Source: Alisma plantago-aquatica | Taxonomy: Eukaryota > Streptophyta > Magnoliopsida > Alismatales > Alismataceae | DNA length: 64,000 bases | Assembly (NCBI GenBank): GCA_963693085.1 | Contig: OY856409.1 | Location: forward strand, 518,344,303 to 518,408,302 | Direction of reading: 5' to 3' | Shown here: positions 1 through 10,386 of the stretch, one piece after another | Numbering within the stretch: the stretch's first letter is position 1 | How the letters are laid out: each line of letters starts with the position of its first letter | Notes under the pieces: generated by a model | What the model was told of the DNA's origin: nothing | The model's database searches: none | What the model saw: only the letters and a program-made list of their open reading frames with translations | Translations under genes and position numbers: made by a program

Positions 1-582
1 GCTTTTATATAGGTTAAGTCTCTAGTTTGAGCTTGTTTGGTTGATGCTTGTGCTTTCTGTGCTAGTTTTGGTGCGAATTGCAATTTACCCAATATAGAGG
101 CTTGTTGTGCAATTTGCCACCTCTAGAGTGTTCCTCCTCTCTCTTGGATTCATGAGGGAGAGTGTGGTGCTTTGAGTGCCTTGTTTGGATTTTGGTTGAG
201 TAGTGTCACCCTTAGTGGAGATTAGGGTTTTTCTAGGGTTTGTATGCCTTGGCCTTGTGACCTTATTGTTTTGCCTTGACCTAGGTCACGACCTAGAGCC
301 TGTTGTGGGGTTTCATAGTCACGACACTTCCCCCTTGGTTTGGTGGTCGTGACCAAGGTTGCCTTGGGTTGAGGTGGAGGTTGGAGAGGTGTGTTACGAC
401 CTATGCCTCATGTGGTGGTTATGGTGTCGTGACCTTGCGGTGATGTTGTGGTGTGTCGCGACCTTAGAACCCTAGGTGTGTCACAGTCATGACATAGGGT
501 TGGTTGCTTAGGTGGTCAAGATCCTACCTATGGTAAATCACCATATCTTGCATGTGGACCTTGTGAGGTTGCATGTGGTTGC
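1..582. repeat. LTR-like fragment with GTCRYGAC word cluster
   Basis: No coding potential was recognised. Between about 253 and 493 the words GTCACGAC, GTCGTGACC, TTACGACC, GTCGCGACC and GTCATGAC recur at least seven times, in the same style as the U3 word clusters of the retroelements further right. A TATA-like stretch at 4-13 reads CTATATAAAA on the minus strand, so the piece may be a U3 on the minus strand. The fragment ends where the Copia-1 LTR begins, so Copia-1 probably inserted into or recombined with it. The family is unknown because the rest lies outside the window. Confidence 0.4.
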
Positions 583-1350
583 TGTTGGATCTAGGGCTCT
601 AGAGGGGGGATGAATAGAGCTACAAAATTTTTCACAAGATAGATTAGACCTTCAAATTATATCCAATCAAAACTAATAGCTTAAGTGCAATTTGAAGTCC
701 TAACTAACAAGCATAGGAATGGTGATAGAGATTGATAGCAAACACTTGAAAAGGTTATGTAGAGTGGTTCCAATCTCCAAACTAGGAGAGAGTCAGTCCA
801 CTACCTAAAGAGGTCAACCTCTAGGATTTTGCAAGTGCTTTTCTCTATATTATCACCAATAAGAGTTTCAACACAAGATCACCAAAGGACTTACCCATAC
901 AAGCACAAAGAGCATCCACCTTACCAAAGACTTACCCACTTTGCAAGAGTCTTCAGCCTTCACTAAGGTCTTACCCACTCAAGCACAAGTCTTCCGCCTT
1001 CAAGGACTTTGCCACTCTTCTTGGATCTTCAGCCTTTTCCTTCTCCTTCACCTGGAGAAGATCACCACGTCTTCATCAACCTTGAAGAGGCATAGCTACA
1101 ATTCCTCCTTCACTCGGGGAAGCTTGCTTCACCTGTTCTTCATGGAGGAAAGGGATAGGGAAGTAGGACAAGATGAGAGCTTTACATGAACAAGGGAGTG
1201 GCTCTCTTACAATATGCCTAAATCACTCACAATCACTAAATGAAGTGTAAACTAGAGAGAGAAAGGGGCTCAAAGATTTGCAACACACTCAACTATACCA
1301 AGGACTTAGAATAGCATGAATGAGCAAACTTGGAATGAACTCCAAGGGGT

Positions 1351-1360
1351 CCTATTTATA
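1351..1360 (-). promoter_or_regulatory. TATA box of Copia-1 LTR
   Basis: On the minus strand the site reads TATAAATAGG. The Copia-2 LTRs carry the identical ten bases at the equivalent place (43131-43140 and 50118-50127). It lies about 690 bp into the LTR and about 140 bp downstream of the word cluster, as expected for a U3 core promoter. Promoter activity is inferred only. Confidence 0.6.
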
Positions 1361-1500
1361 GTTCGGGGTGCTCCTTTGAGTTGGGGATCACTTAGGGTCA
1401 AAACATAGCCATTTTCCACAATGCAACAGATATATTTTCACCCAAAACACATCACCAATGGTTATAATCACATTTTTTTGTGTTTTTCGTATAGTACATT

Positions 1501-1718
1501 TGGTCGAGTTTCAATAAATGTAACTCGAACGATCAAATAAAAGACAGCCAATTTTCAAACTATCGATTGAGTTTGTTCTGGGGAACTCGACCGATGAGAT
1601 AAAATTGGATTTCCTTAGTGAGTCAGTCGGTCGAGTTCTATGCGTGTACAACTCAACCGATGGGTCATCTTCAGAAAATCCATCATAGGATCGGTCGAGT
1701 TTCCAACACAACTGATGA
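1501..1718 (-). promoter_or_regulatory. U3 cluster of four TCGGTCGAGTT / AACTCGACCGA pairs
   Basis: Four units each pair a GGTCGAGTT-like word with its approximate reverse complement AACTCGACCGA after a 10-16 bp loop. Examples are GTCGGTCGAGTTC facing CAACTCAACCGAT at 1626-1665, and the unit at 1561-1600. The arms are imperfect, mostly through C/T and A/G changes as expected for decayed CpG sites. The cluster is in U3, upstream of the TATA box. The same word family recurs inside the element at 4571-4737. Confidence 0.6.
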
Positions 1719-2045
1719 ACATCCTGTGACAAATTTTTGAAGTTGACTTATGAGTGATTAAACCTTGGTATTTTGCGTTCCTCATATTTTTCTCATTTTA
1801 GTTACAAGTCATATCATCAATACAAGTGATTAAAAAAATCATCTAAGGTCGTTTGGAGTGATTTCTCAAATTGCACACTTGCATTGCATTTGACTTGAAC
1901 TTGAACAAGCTAGGGCTTGTGTAATTTGATCCTCTTCATGTACCTAAAGCCTGAAATCAATCTTGAACAAACATATTAGATACATAGCAATGGAATGGTT
2001 AACTCATTATCAAAATATGGACAATGTAGAACTCTCAAGTCAACA

Positions 2046-2744
2046 TTCTCCCCCTTTTTGACAATGACAAACCATTCCTCAATCATATTGAAAAGGATAT
2101 TTGAAATTATACCTTTTCTTTATGAATTGTAAGGAGATTCAAGATTTGAACAATGTGAATTGCTCCCCCTCAATCTATGCTTTCTTTAACCTGCATAGTT
2201 AGTCTATCTACATAAAGAAATATAACACATACATACTATATGGTCCTTTAGCAAGTCACATGATACAACATATAATGAACAAGAAAAGGATCACATAGAC
2301 AATAAAAACAATATGGTTGAGCTTCAAAGACATTGAATTTTTCTACCCCTTTTGACATTATCAAAAAGGAAGGGGGGTAGAAGAGAATAAAAAATAGGTC
2401 TTCTCCAAGCACAACCAAGCATATATCCAAAACAAGAAATCTCAAAAACATACACCAAACAGAGACGGGAGAAACAAACAAGCTAAGTCATAATCAAAAT
2501 ATGGTGAAACATGGCACCAACCCATAAGATATAACAGATCAAAGAGTAAGTGTGCAAGAATTTGGATTAGAACCCAGAATGTAAGTTCTCATAAGACAGC
2601 TACAAAGACAAAATGATTAAAACTAATATGATAAAATAGTATAGCTCAGATCATGTGCCCAGATGTTTCTAATACAAAATGGCCTAGAAAGATATATATG
2701 ATCAACAAACTAGACTAAAAACTAAGAACAACTAGACATCTAAG
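2046..2744 (-). other. Copia-1 3' untranslated region with repeated polypurine tracts
   Basis: Directly next to the LTR the plus strand reads TTCTCCCCCTTTTTGACAAT, which is a polypurine tract on the minus strand. Related CT-rich tracts followed by GACA or similar recur at about 2161 (GCTCCCCCTCAATC) and 2343 (CTACCCCTTTTGACATT). Multiple polypurine-tract copies upstream of the 3' LTR are a described signature of Sireviruses. Short open frames here are shadows. The tract next to the LTR would prime plus-strand DNA synthesis. Confidence 0.6.
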
Positions 2745-4454
2745 CTATATATATATATCAACAACATCATTATCCTCAGCATCAGGCTCATAGTCATTAT
2801 CTCCGTCTGAAGGTGCAACAACATCGCCTTCATCACCGAAGTCACCAGTAGATCCACCAGATCCAACACCATCGTCATATGCAACACCATCATCCTCATC
2901 ATCATCTCTAGCCTCATCAGCATTAGCAGCCTCTGCATCAGACTGGTTTGGCATCTCTTCATCAGTAGAGGAACTGAAACCATGACTGGGCCATTGAGCA
3001 TTCTGCTCATCCCATGACATACCAAGAGCATGGAGCTCATTGGCATGTGGGAAGGAAGGAGTAGAATCACCAAGGCTGGAAAGCAGAGTGTCTAAGGGGC
3101 CAGCAGGCAGAGGAAGGACAATAGGAGTAGGTTCACCAGCAGCAGAGTATGTGGCAGCAGCGGAAGGTGCAGGTGGAGGGGTTGGGTAAAAGTAATTGTA
3201 TGCATAGGATGCATAATCACTTCTCGGGTAGGGCTGGTAGGCTGGGTAGGAATGTGCACAGGACATGTTCATGTTGGACATGATTGAACATAAGTCCTGA
3301 TGTAGGTGCTCCTAGACCTGGAGGTTGTATGCATGTTGATGCATCATGTATCCCATGAGGGCTTCATTTGATACATGGAATGAGGCACGGGTAGGTCGGG
3401 TAGGATGAGGTGGTGGAGGTGCTCGGGTAGAGGTAGAGGTAGAAGTAGAGGCACCAGGTGTGGTGGAGGAGAGGATAGGCACAGACTTCTGAATAGTGGT
3501 CTCACTGATACAAACTCCTTTCTGGGTAGGTTTGTAATGAAAGTCATGGAAAAAGGATTTGTCAGTGGCAAACTAAAAAAGACCACATATCAAGGCAGGG
3601 TAGGGAGGGTGGGTGCCATGGGTATTCTTGCCTGAGTCGAAGCAAGTCATGTGGTGGAGGATGTATCTAGACCACTTGACTCTGACATTCTCTAAGAGAC
3701 AATACATGATCACCGTAGTGTTCTCTGCAATCTTCGTTTGATTTTTCTTTGGATGGATATTGCAGTTAACAACTAGGGCAAGGATGCGCCTCTTGAGATC
3801 CAAGGTAGAGGAGGGAAGGGTGTTCTTCTTCTTATAGGGGAATTGAGGCTTCTTCAAGTAACGATGAATGTCAGGAAGAGTGAGATCATATTGCTTATAG
3901 AAATCCTCAGGCTCGACTAGTTCAAAATACTCAGGGTAATCCTTACACCAGGTGTCAGTCTCATCGGTACCCGAGAAAAAGATGTTCAAGGTATCCTCCA
4001 AGACTTGGAATTTCTTCCCAGATATCATTGATGTTAGGACCACTTGAGTATTAGGAGGGGGTATGAGGGTGTCATAATTCCAACGCAATTTAGCATAGAA
4101 TTTGTGAACCGCTTTCATGCTAGTTATGGAATTGTTGTAGCACGCGCGTTCAACACCCAAAGCAGAAAGATGGTGAACATGTAACAACTTCACAACTTGA
4201 TCTATGACCTCTTGGTGTGTAGGGATTGGCTCAAAGAAGGCATGAAAAGGGAAAGGATTCTGGGGAAGGAGGTCCTTATACCTATTTACAGCCTCATTTA
4301 AGACAAATAGAGTGTCATCAAAGGAGATCAAGCGGGAAGAGGATGAAGTTGATAGTGCATTGGAAGGGGCAGCTCTCTTCCTCCTATTGGAAGCCATGGA
4401 GATGAGCAAGAGATGAAAGAGAGAGCAAGAGCTAAGATGCACCACCAAAAACAT
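2745..4454 (-). pseudogene. Extra ORF in the env position of Copia-1 (plant transposon protein-like), broken
   Basis: This ORF lies downstream of pol and upstream of the 3' LTR, where Sireviruses such as SIRE1 carry an env-like ORF. An open frame of 293 codons starts at 4454; a second Met at 4397 begins MASNRRKRAA. With the first Met the protein would have a hydrophobic leader of about 19 residues. The pattern HKFYAKLRW, VVLTSMISGKKF, RILALVVNCNIHP and YPALICGLF resembles the 'putative plant transposon protein' family. Near 3573 a one-base length change in a T run shifts the frame. The coding sense resumes in another frame, meets one in-frame TAG near 3313, and ends in a Pro/Ser-rich then strongly acidic tail (178 codons, 3281-2745). 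The function is unknown, and no clear transmembrane anchor or fusion peptide is visible. Confidence 0.6.
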
Positions 4455-4570
4455 TCACAGACCTAGGTTTAGGAAGGGGGAAGGTCTAGGAAGTTCGAGC
4501 TAGGTCAGATAAAGGCTAGGTTGAGGAAGGAAAGGGCAAGGGTAGAGAGCTTACGGCTAAAGGAGGTGGA

Positions 4571-4737
4571 ATCGGTCGACTTTTCTCTAGTTGAGAGGGA
4601 GAATAGTCGGCCGAACCCAACTTAAGAATGCTCCATCCTTGCCATCATTCGAGTTCTCCAGACTCGAAAACTCGACCAATTGGCTTTTAAAAAAAGCTCT
4701 CGGATATCGATCGGTCGAGTTGGAAACTCGACCGATG
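4571..4737 (-). promoter_or_regulatory. Internal copy of the Copia-1 hairpin-word cluster
   Basis: Three to four units of the LTR word family sit here, about 120-280 bp upstream of the extra ORF. The best one is a perfect inverted repeat: the 12-bp arm ATCGGTCGAGTT at 4710-4721, a 3-base loop, and its exact complement at 4725-4736. Others are at 4571-4613 (TCGGTCGAC with GTCGGCCGA) and 4651-4680 (TTCGAGTT with AAACTCGACCAA). A role as promoter or RNA structure for the downstream ORF is inferred only. Confidence 0.6.
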
Positions 4738-5059
4738 GTCAACCTGACCTAAAACCAACAAATTTAATTTCTAGCCATTAAAGTGATAATTAAATTTATT
4801 TTTCAAGTTCATTATGTATTTTGAACATACTTAGGCACATATCACTCATCATTGGGTACTATTTTGTGATAAACATGCATTTGTGAAAAATACCCAACAA
4901 CAAAAGAAAAACAAGGCAAAATGACATGAAAAATGGATTTTTAGCATATTAGCAAGAAAAGATTATCAAAATAGAGATAAGACATATAGGATAGATGACA
5001 ACTAGCTAGAAGTCATATCAGATTCATTCAGATCAGTTATAAGCAATTTTGATCTAATA

Positions 5060-6641
5060 AAGTTAAATTTCTCTCTAGCTAGAGGTTTAGTGAAAATGTC
5101 TACCAACTAATTTTCCGTGTCCACATATGTGATATAGATATCCTTTTTGGCAATGTGAGCATGGAGAAAATGATGACGAACCTCCATATGTTTAGCTCTA
5201 CTATGCAAGATAGGATTGTATGACAAGTTAATTGCACTAGTATTATCACAATAGATAGGAGAAGCATCAAAATGAATGTTAAAGTCTTGGAGCATTTGCT
5301 TCATCCATAGGACCTGGGCACAACAACTCCCGACTGCAATGTACTCAGCCTCGGTGGTTGATAATGACATTGTGCTCTATTTCTTGGAGAACTAAGACAC
5401 CAAGCATGGTCCTAGGAGGAAACAAGTGCCACTTGTGCACTTTGTATCAATCAAGCACCCTACATAATCCGCATCACTATAAGCAGTAAGAGTAAAGTCC
5501 CTTGACTTGGGATACCATAGTTAATTTTGGGTTTTGGCTAAGTACCTCAAAATCCTCTTAACAACTGTAAGATGTGATTTCTTAGGATTTAATTGAAAGC
5601 GAGCACACAAGCCAACACTAAACATTATATGAGGTCTAGATGCAGTTAAGTAAAGTAAACTTCCAATCATACCTCTATAGAGCTTATCATATACCTTCTC
5701 ACCTTCTTCATTTTTATCAAGTTTGGCAGTGTTTGACATGGGTGTGTCCATCAAATTGGTGTTATCCATCCCAAAGTGCTTAAGTAGTTAACTTGTGTAC
5801 TTCCCTTGGTTGATGAAGTCCCCATCTTTTGTTTTCTTAATTTGAAAGCCGAGGAAGAACGTTAGTTCACCCATCAGACTCATCTCAAATTCACTATGCA
5901 TAAGATCACTAAATTCTTTGCAAAGATCAAGGTTAGTTCCTCAAAAAATGATATCATCAACATATATTTGTATGATAAGAAAATTGCTAGAAGTGTTCTT
6001 TAGAAATAAGGTAGAATCCACTTTGCCCATGATATATCCATGATCTAACAAAAAGTTCTTTAATTTCTCATACCAACCCCTTGGTGCTTGTTTGATTTCA
6101 TAGAGAGCTTTTTGCAACAAATAAACATGGTTAGGTAGAATATCATGTTCAAAGCCCAAAGGTTGTGCAACATACACTTCCTCTTCACTTGTACCATTCA
6201 AAAATGCACTTTTAACATTCATTTGATATAGAAGAAAGTCTTTATAACTAGCAAAGGAAAGCAACATACAAATGGACTCAAGTCTAGCTACAGGTGCATA
6301 TGTCTCATCAAAATATATACCTTCTTTTTTATTGTAGCCTTGAGCCACTAACCTTACTTTGTTCCTTACCACTTTTCCAATTTCATCAAGCTTATTGTAG
6401 TAGACCCATTTGGTTCCAATGATCTTTCTATCACTTGGTCTTGGCACAAGGGTCCAAACTTTGTTCTTCTCAAATTTCTCCAACTCCTCTTGCATAGCTA
6501 GGATCCATTCTTCATCCCCAAGAGCTTCCTTGACATTCTTAGGCTTGAGTTGTGAGATGAAGGTGTCGTTGACTTGTTCTTTGTTGAATGCAGCATGTGT
6601 CTTTACTCTTTCAAATGGATCACCTAAAATCTTACCCTAAT
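5060..6641 (-). pseudogene. Copia-1 pol remnant: reverse transcriptase and RNase H
   Basis: Reading from 6641 downwards, one frame carries the Ty1/copia RT signatures: MQEELEKFEKNKVW, IGTKWVY, LVAQGYNKKEG, FDETYAPVARL, VKSAFLNG and YVDD at 5964-5953. RNase H follows, with SDADYVGC, the STTEAEYIAVGS block and SPIYCDNTSAINLS, ending near 5060. The open pieces 6495-5941, 5769-5521 and 5370-5107 are all in the same frame and are separated only by stop codons, so decay is by nonsense mutation. Protease, integrase and gag are absent: the homology stops at about 6641 in unrelated DNA. The motifs are close to those of Copia-2, supporting the same Sirevirus-like group. Confidence 0.85.
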
Positions 6642-7690
6642 CTCAATCCCACTACTTAGGTGGGTAGTGCTAAGGGAATTACAGTGCCCATCTCAAAGTG
6701 GGCCACAAATCACACACACAATCACATGGGCAAAGGAAATAACATTCCACTTTATTAAAAATGAACCATAATGTTTATATAAGTGGGCCCATAAGAAATA
6801 AGGAAATAGTAAACAACAAGACGAGAAACTAATAAACTAAATCCTACATCCCATTTACATAATGTTCTGTGTAAAATTCTATTTTGATGTAGAATTGCTT
6901 TATATCAGTAGATAATGAATTAGAGAACATTTGAGCATGTACATATTATTCAATTTCTTGCATAACTAAAAAATCAAGATGCAATCATTGTGATGCATTG
7001 ATACTCTATCAATAATGGTTAAAGTACTTTAATAATAGCATAGTATAGTTGTAAGACTTGAGTTTAATACATATATAACAAGTAATTCAAAACAATCATT
7101 TTTAGTATGAGTATTACCATTATGTTAATATCAACAATTATATATATGGCTCCATATCCCAGACAAGATAGGGGAGTTCACTTGGGTCCTTCTCTCCATT
7201 AAAAGGAGGAGGTCACCATTTTGTCCTATTCCCATCACTTTGATATGAGTAGGTCGCTTATACCAAATATCAACATCATTATTCAGACAGTCATAATGGA
7301 TAATATCATTTATGTTTCATATATCTTTGTCAAGATATAATATAGAAATTCAAAAAACTATTCAGTAGGGAACATGGTAGCTCAAACAAAAACATATCCA
7401 AGTATATTTTCAAGAGTAGATACAAGTAGAATCAATACCACTAGTTTTTTCTAGGACAAAATATAAAGATTACCTTTTTAATTAATTTTACAGTAAGAGA
7501 TTCATAATATATTTGTCAATGGTTCAGGTCAGATTCTAGGTAAATAATATATCTATCAACGATCAAGATCTTGAAATTAAAGATCATTGTTTAATTTTTC
7601 GAGGTTAGGCATCTTTAATTCCTACTTAAACCTTAGGGATGATCATTCATCTATCAACTGGAAACATTTTAGGATTTCCACATGAATTTT
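6642..7690. other. Unidentified AT-rich spacer, possibly an LTR fragment
   Basis: This block separates the truncated Copia-1 pol from the truncated Athila-A pol. On the minus strand, 6650-6860 has TATATAAACATTATGG followed by AATAAAGTGGAATG, an order suggestive of a retroelement promoter and poly(A) signal. A GC-richer patch at about 7150-7260 contains GATAGGGGAGTTCACTTGGG. I found no domain and no paired terminal repeats, so the identity is open. Confidence 0.25.
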
Positions 7691-8330
7691 AGTATCAAGA
7701 ATATTCCAAGGATAAGTGATCTACCTAGGTACTTGGGGCATGTGGGTTTATATCGTCATTTCATCAAGGACTTTAGAAAGATTTCTAGACCATTGTGGTA
7801 TTTGCTTGATAAAGATGTTGAATTTAGTTTTAATGACAAATGCATTGAAGTCTTCAACCATTTGAAGCACAAGTTGGTTTTTTATCCTATTATGTAATCT
7901 CCGGATTTCTCTTTTCCATTTGAGATCATGATTGATGCATCGAATATGGTAGTAGGGGTTGTGTTGGGCCAAAGGATTGATCAGATTCCACATGCTATAT
8001 ACTATTCAAGTAAAACTATCGATGAAGCTCAAAGAAACTACACAACCACTGAGAAGGAATTTATTGCCATGATTTTCACGGTTGATAAGTTTTGTTCTTA
8101 CATTTTGCAAAACAAAGTCATTGTCTACACTGACCATTCAGCTTTGAAGTACTTCATGGTGAAGAAAGATTTAAAGCCCTGATTAATCTGTTGGATCCTC
8201 TTGCTCCAAGAGTTTGACTTAGAGATTGTTGACCAAAATGGATTTAAAAAATCTACAGCCGGCCATATTGCCCTTATTGAGGAACCCTATGATGATGTGC
8301 ACTGGATTAAGGAGACAATCACACATGAGT
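7691..8330 (+). pseudogene. Athila-A pol remnant: RT C-terminus and RNase H
   Basis: The reading YLGHVGLYRHFIKDFRKISR followed by PFEIMIDASNMVVGVVLGQ, YYSSKTIDEAQRNYTTTEKE and VYTDHSALKYF is the typical end of a Ty3/gypsy RT with its RNase H of Athila/Tat type. The DAS, E of TEKE and D of YTDH positions of RNase H are visible. Stops interrupt the frame at about 7894 and 8180; the second lies where a CGA arginine codon is expected. The 5' part of pol is missing: homology begins abruptly near 7690. Integrase follows on the same strand, consistent with one decayed polyprotein. Confidence 0.8.
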
Positions 8331-8559
8331 AAATCTTCTTACTTTCTTCCACCCAAAGATCATGGTACAAGAACTTAGCCAACTTCTTGGCTAGTGGGAG
8401 GATACAAAGCACTTGGACAAGAGAGGAGAGCAATAGATTGTTTGCCATGGTGAAAAACTGTGTGGGATGACCCCCATCTTTTCAAATATTACTCCAATCA
8501 GCTCATAAGAAGGTGTGTCCCCAAAAGTGAGCAGCAAGATTCTCTCCATGTGCCATTCT

Positions 8560-9568
8560 AGCATATGTGGATAACATTTTGGTGGAAAATGGACAGCTGC
8601 TAAAGTTTCTCCAAAGTGGTTTTTATTGGCCAACATTGTTCAAAGATTCTAACGAATACTACAAGGCTTACTTGAAGTGCCAAAAAGTGGGCAACTTCTC
8701 AAAAAGGGACATGATGCCTCTGTCACCTATTCTAGTGGTTGGGGTGTTTGATGTTTGGGGTATTGGCTTTATGGGTCCACTTCCCCCCTCTTTTGGGTGT
8801 GTGTACATCTTGGTGGATGTAGACTACGTCTACAAGTGGGTTGAGGCAATTGCTACAAGGACAAATGATCATAAGGTGGTATGGGACTTTGCCAAGTCTA
8901 ACATCTTCAGCCAGTTTGGTGTGCCAAGGGCAATGATTAGTGATGGAGGAAGCCACTTCATTCATAGAACTTTTGATGGATTGTTGATAAGACATGGTGT
9001 GAACCATCATGTGGCTACTCCTTACCACTATCAAACTAGTGGTCAAGTTGAGTTAGCCAATCGGGAGATAAAGCTCATTCTTGAGAAGACAGTGAGACCA
9101 GACCACAATAATTGGTCTCTATATCTCAATGAATATTTATGGGCCTATAGAACAACATTTAAACCCCCATTGACACCACACCTTAAGATAGTGTATGGGA
9201 AGAGTTGCCATCTACCTGTTGAGATGCAACAGAAGGCGTTGTGGGCCTTAAAGACTATGTATATGGACATGGACACCCCCAGAGTAAGAAGGAAACTACA
9301 TGTCCATGAATTGGAGGAGATGAGGCATGAGGCTTATGAATTTTCAAAAAGCTATAAGGAAAGAACAAAGTTGTTGCATGACAAGTTGACTAAGAAGAAA
9401 AGTTTTGAGCCTAGACAATGGATATGGTTGTTCAACTCAAGGACGAAGCTTTTTCCCAGAAAGCTTAGGTTTGGATGGGAAGGACCTTATCAAGTAAAGT
9501 ATATGTATCCCTCTCGTGCTATTTTGATATGTGAAAAAGAAGGAACATATGGAATTCATTATAAGTAG
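8560..9568 (+). pseudogene. Athila-A integrase remnant
   Basis: An open frame of 333 codons starts at 8567. It contains QSGFYWPTLFKD (end of the zinc-binding region), YILVDVDYVYKWVEAIA, SQFGVPRAMISDGGSHF, TSGQVELANREIK and a C-terminal RFGWEGPYQV block, all typical of Athila integrases. The second Asp (residue 126) and the Glu (residue 162) of the D,D-35-E triad are present with normal spacing. The first Asp, expected in an IDFMGP context, is Gly at residue 67 (GGC at 8765-8767). One Cys of the HHCC finger also appears lost (AYLKCQK). The enzyme would therefore be inactive even where the frame is open. The frame ends at 9566-9568. Confidence 0.85.
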
Positions 9569-10386
9569 AAAAAGAATGAAAGGTATTGTTGAAGTCAGTC
9601 TGAACAAGGAATATCAAAGTTTTGATATTGTTATGTTAGTTGATGAAATCCCCATTAATGAAGAGATGTGTTTGAATGCATATGAGACAGACATATACTT
9701 CAAATATGCTCTAAAAGCCCCAAGAGGATGAGTGATTCAAAAATCAATAAGCCCTACCAAAGGTGTAAACTTAGAGCTAGTGGGAGGCAACCCACCTAGA
9801 TTTGGAAACTTTTTCACCCAACCTTAAATTGTTGATACTTTTAGTTTGTTTTTACACATTGCAAAAGAATACACACACACTTTTGTTTGATAGTTTTTGT
9901 TTGTTTTTTTATTGTTATAGAAAAATAGGCTGAAGCTTGAGAAGAAGATGAAATTCAGTGGAAAATATTGATAAAATGTCAAGTGGATCAAAGTTCTTAT
10001 TTGTAATATGAACGATTGAGAGACTTGAGAACTTTGGAAAATGTTTGCACTTAGAAGATACAGCACAGTCGTGATGTCCAGAATGATCATTTTGGCCAGG
10101 ACCCACCAATTAAGTTCTTTGATTTTCATCTCCCCAGCATGACGTGATGCTCACTCCACTTGCACAGAACATTCATTCTATAGGCTCTGGCAATTAGGGT
10201 GATTCCAGATCTCCCCCGTATCTCCACCTCTTCCTCTTAAAGTTCATATTCAAGATTCCTCAATGCTACCAAATCCTTCATCTACCTCCAAAACCTCTTT
10301 CCACCCCTCATCCACCTCTATTTCTCCATATCCAAGAAGTTTCTACCCAAACCCTCCAGAAGTGCAAAAATCATTGTTGCTCTTCT
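9569..10386 (+). other. Athila-A region between pol and env-like ORF
   Basis: The hallmark TGGGAGGCAACCCACCTAG at about 9779-9797 is the conserved stretch that follows pol in Athila-type elements; Athila-B has it on the other strand at 20583-20596. A degraded continuation of the integrase tail is readable up to about 9731. At 10063-10100 the pair GCACAGTCGTGATG and CAGAATGATCATTTTGGCC repeats the word family of this element's own LTR (26666-27059). It lies about 300 bp before the env-like start. Confidence 0.55.

Larger units (their letters stand above)
583..2045 (-). repeat. Copia-1 3' LTR (Sirevirus-type)
   Basis: The block starts TGTTGGATC and ends AGTCAACA on the plus strand. It is followed at once by a CT-rich tract that is a polypurine tract on the minus strand. 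The early run CTAGAGGGGGGATGAATAG and the overall plan match the Copia-2 LTR (42395-43806), and the lengths are close (1463 against 1412 bp). On the minus strand the LTR therefore starts at 2045. A TATA box lies at 1351-1360 and a hairpin-word cluster at 1501-1718. No matching 5' LTR is present because the element is truncated at about 6641. The left boundary is inferred by analogy and may be off by a few bases. Confidence 0.75.

Noticed and set aside
1501..1718. CRISPR-like or satellite array
   Set aside because: Spacing is irregular, units are inverted pairs and not direct repeats with unique spacers, and the context is a plant LTR.
9824..10129. 101-codon hydrophobic open frame on the minus strand
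   Set aside because: It is antisense to the Athila-A post-pol region and driven by T/A-rich tracts. It shows no homology sense.
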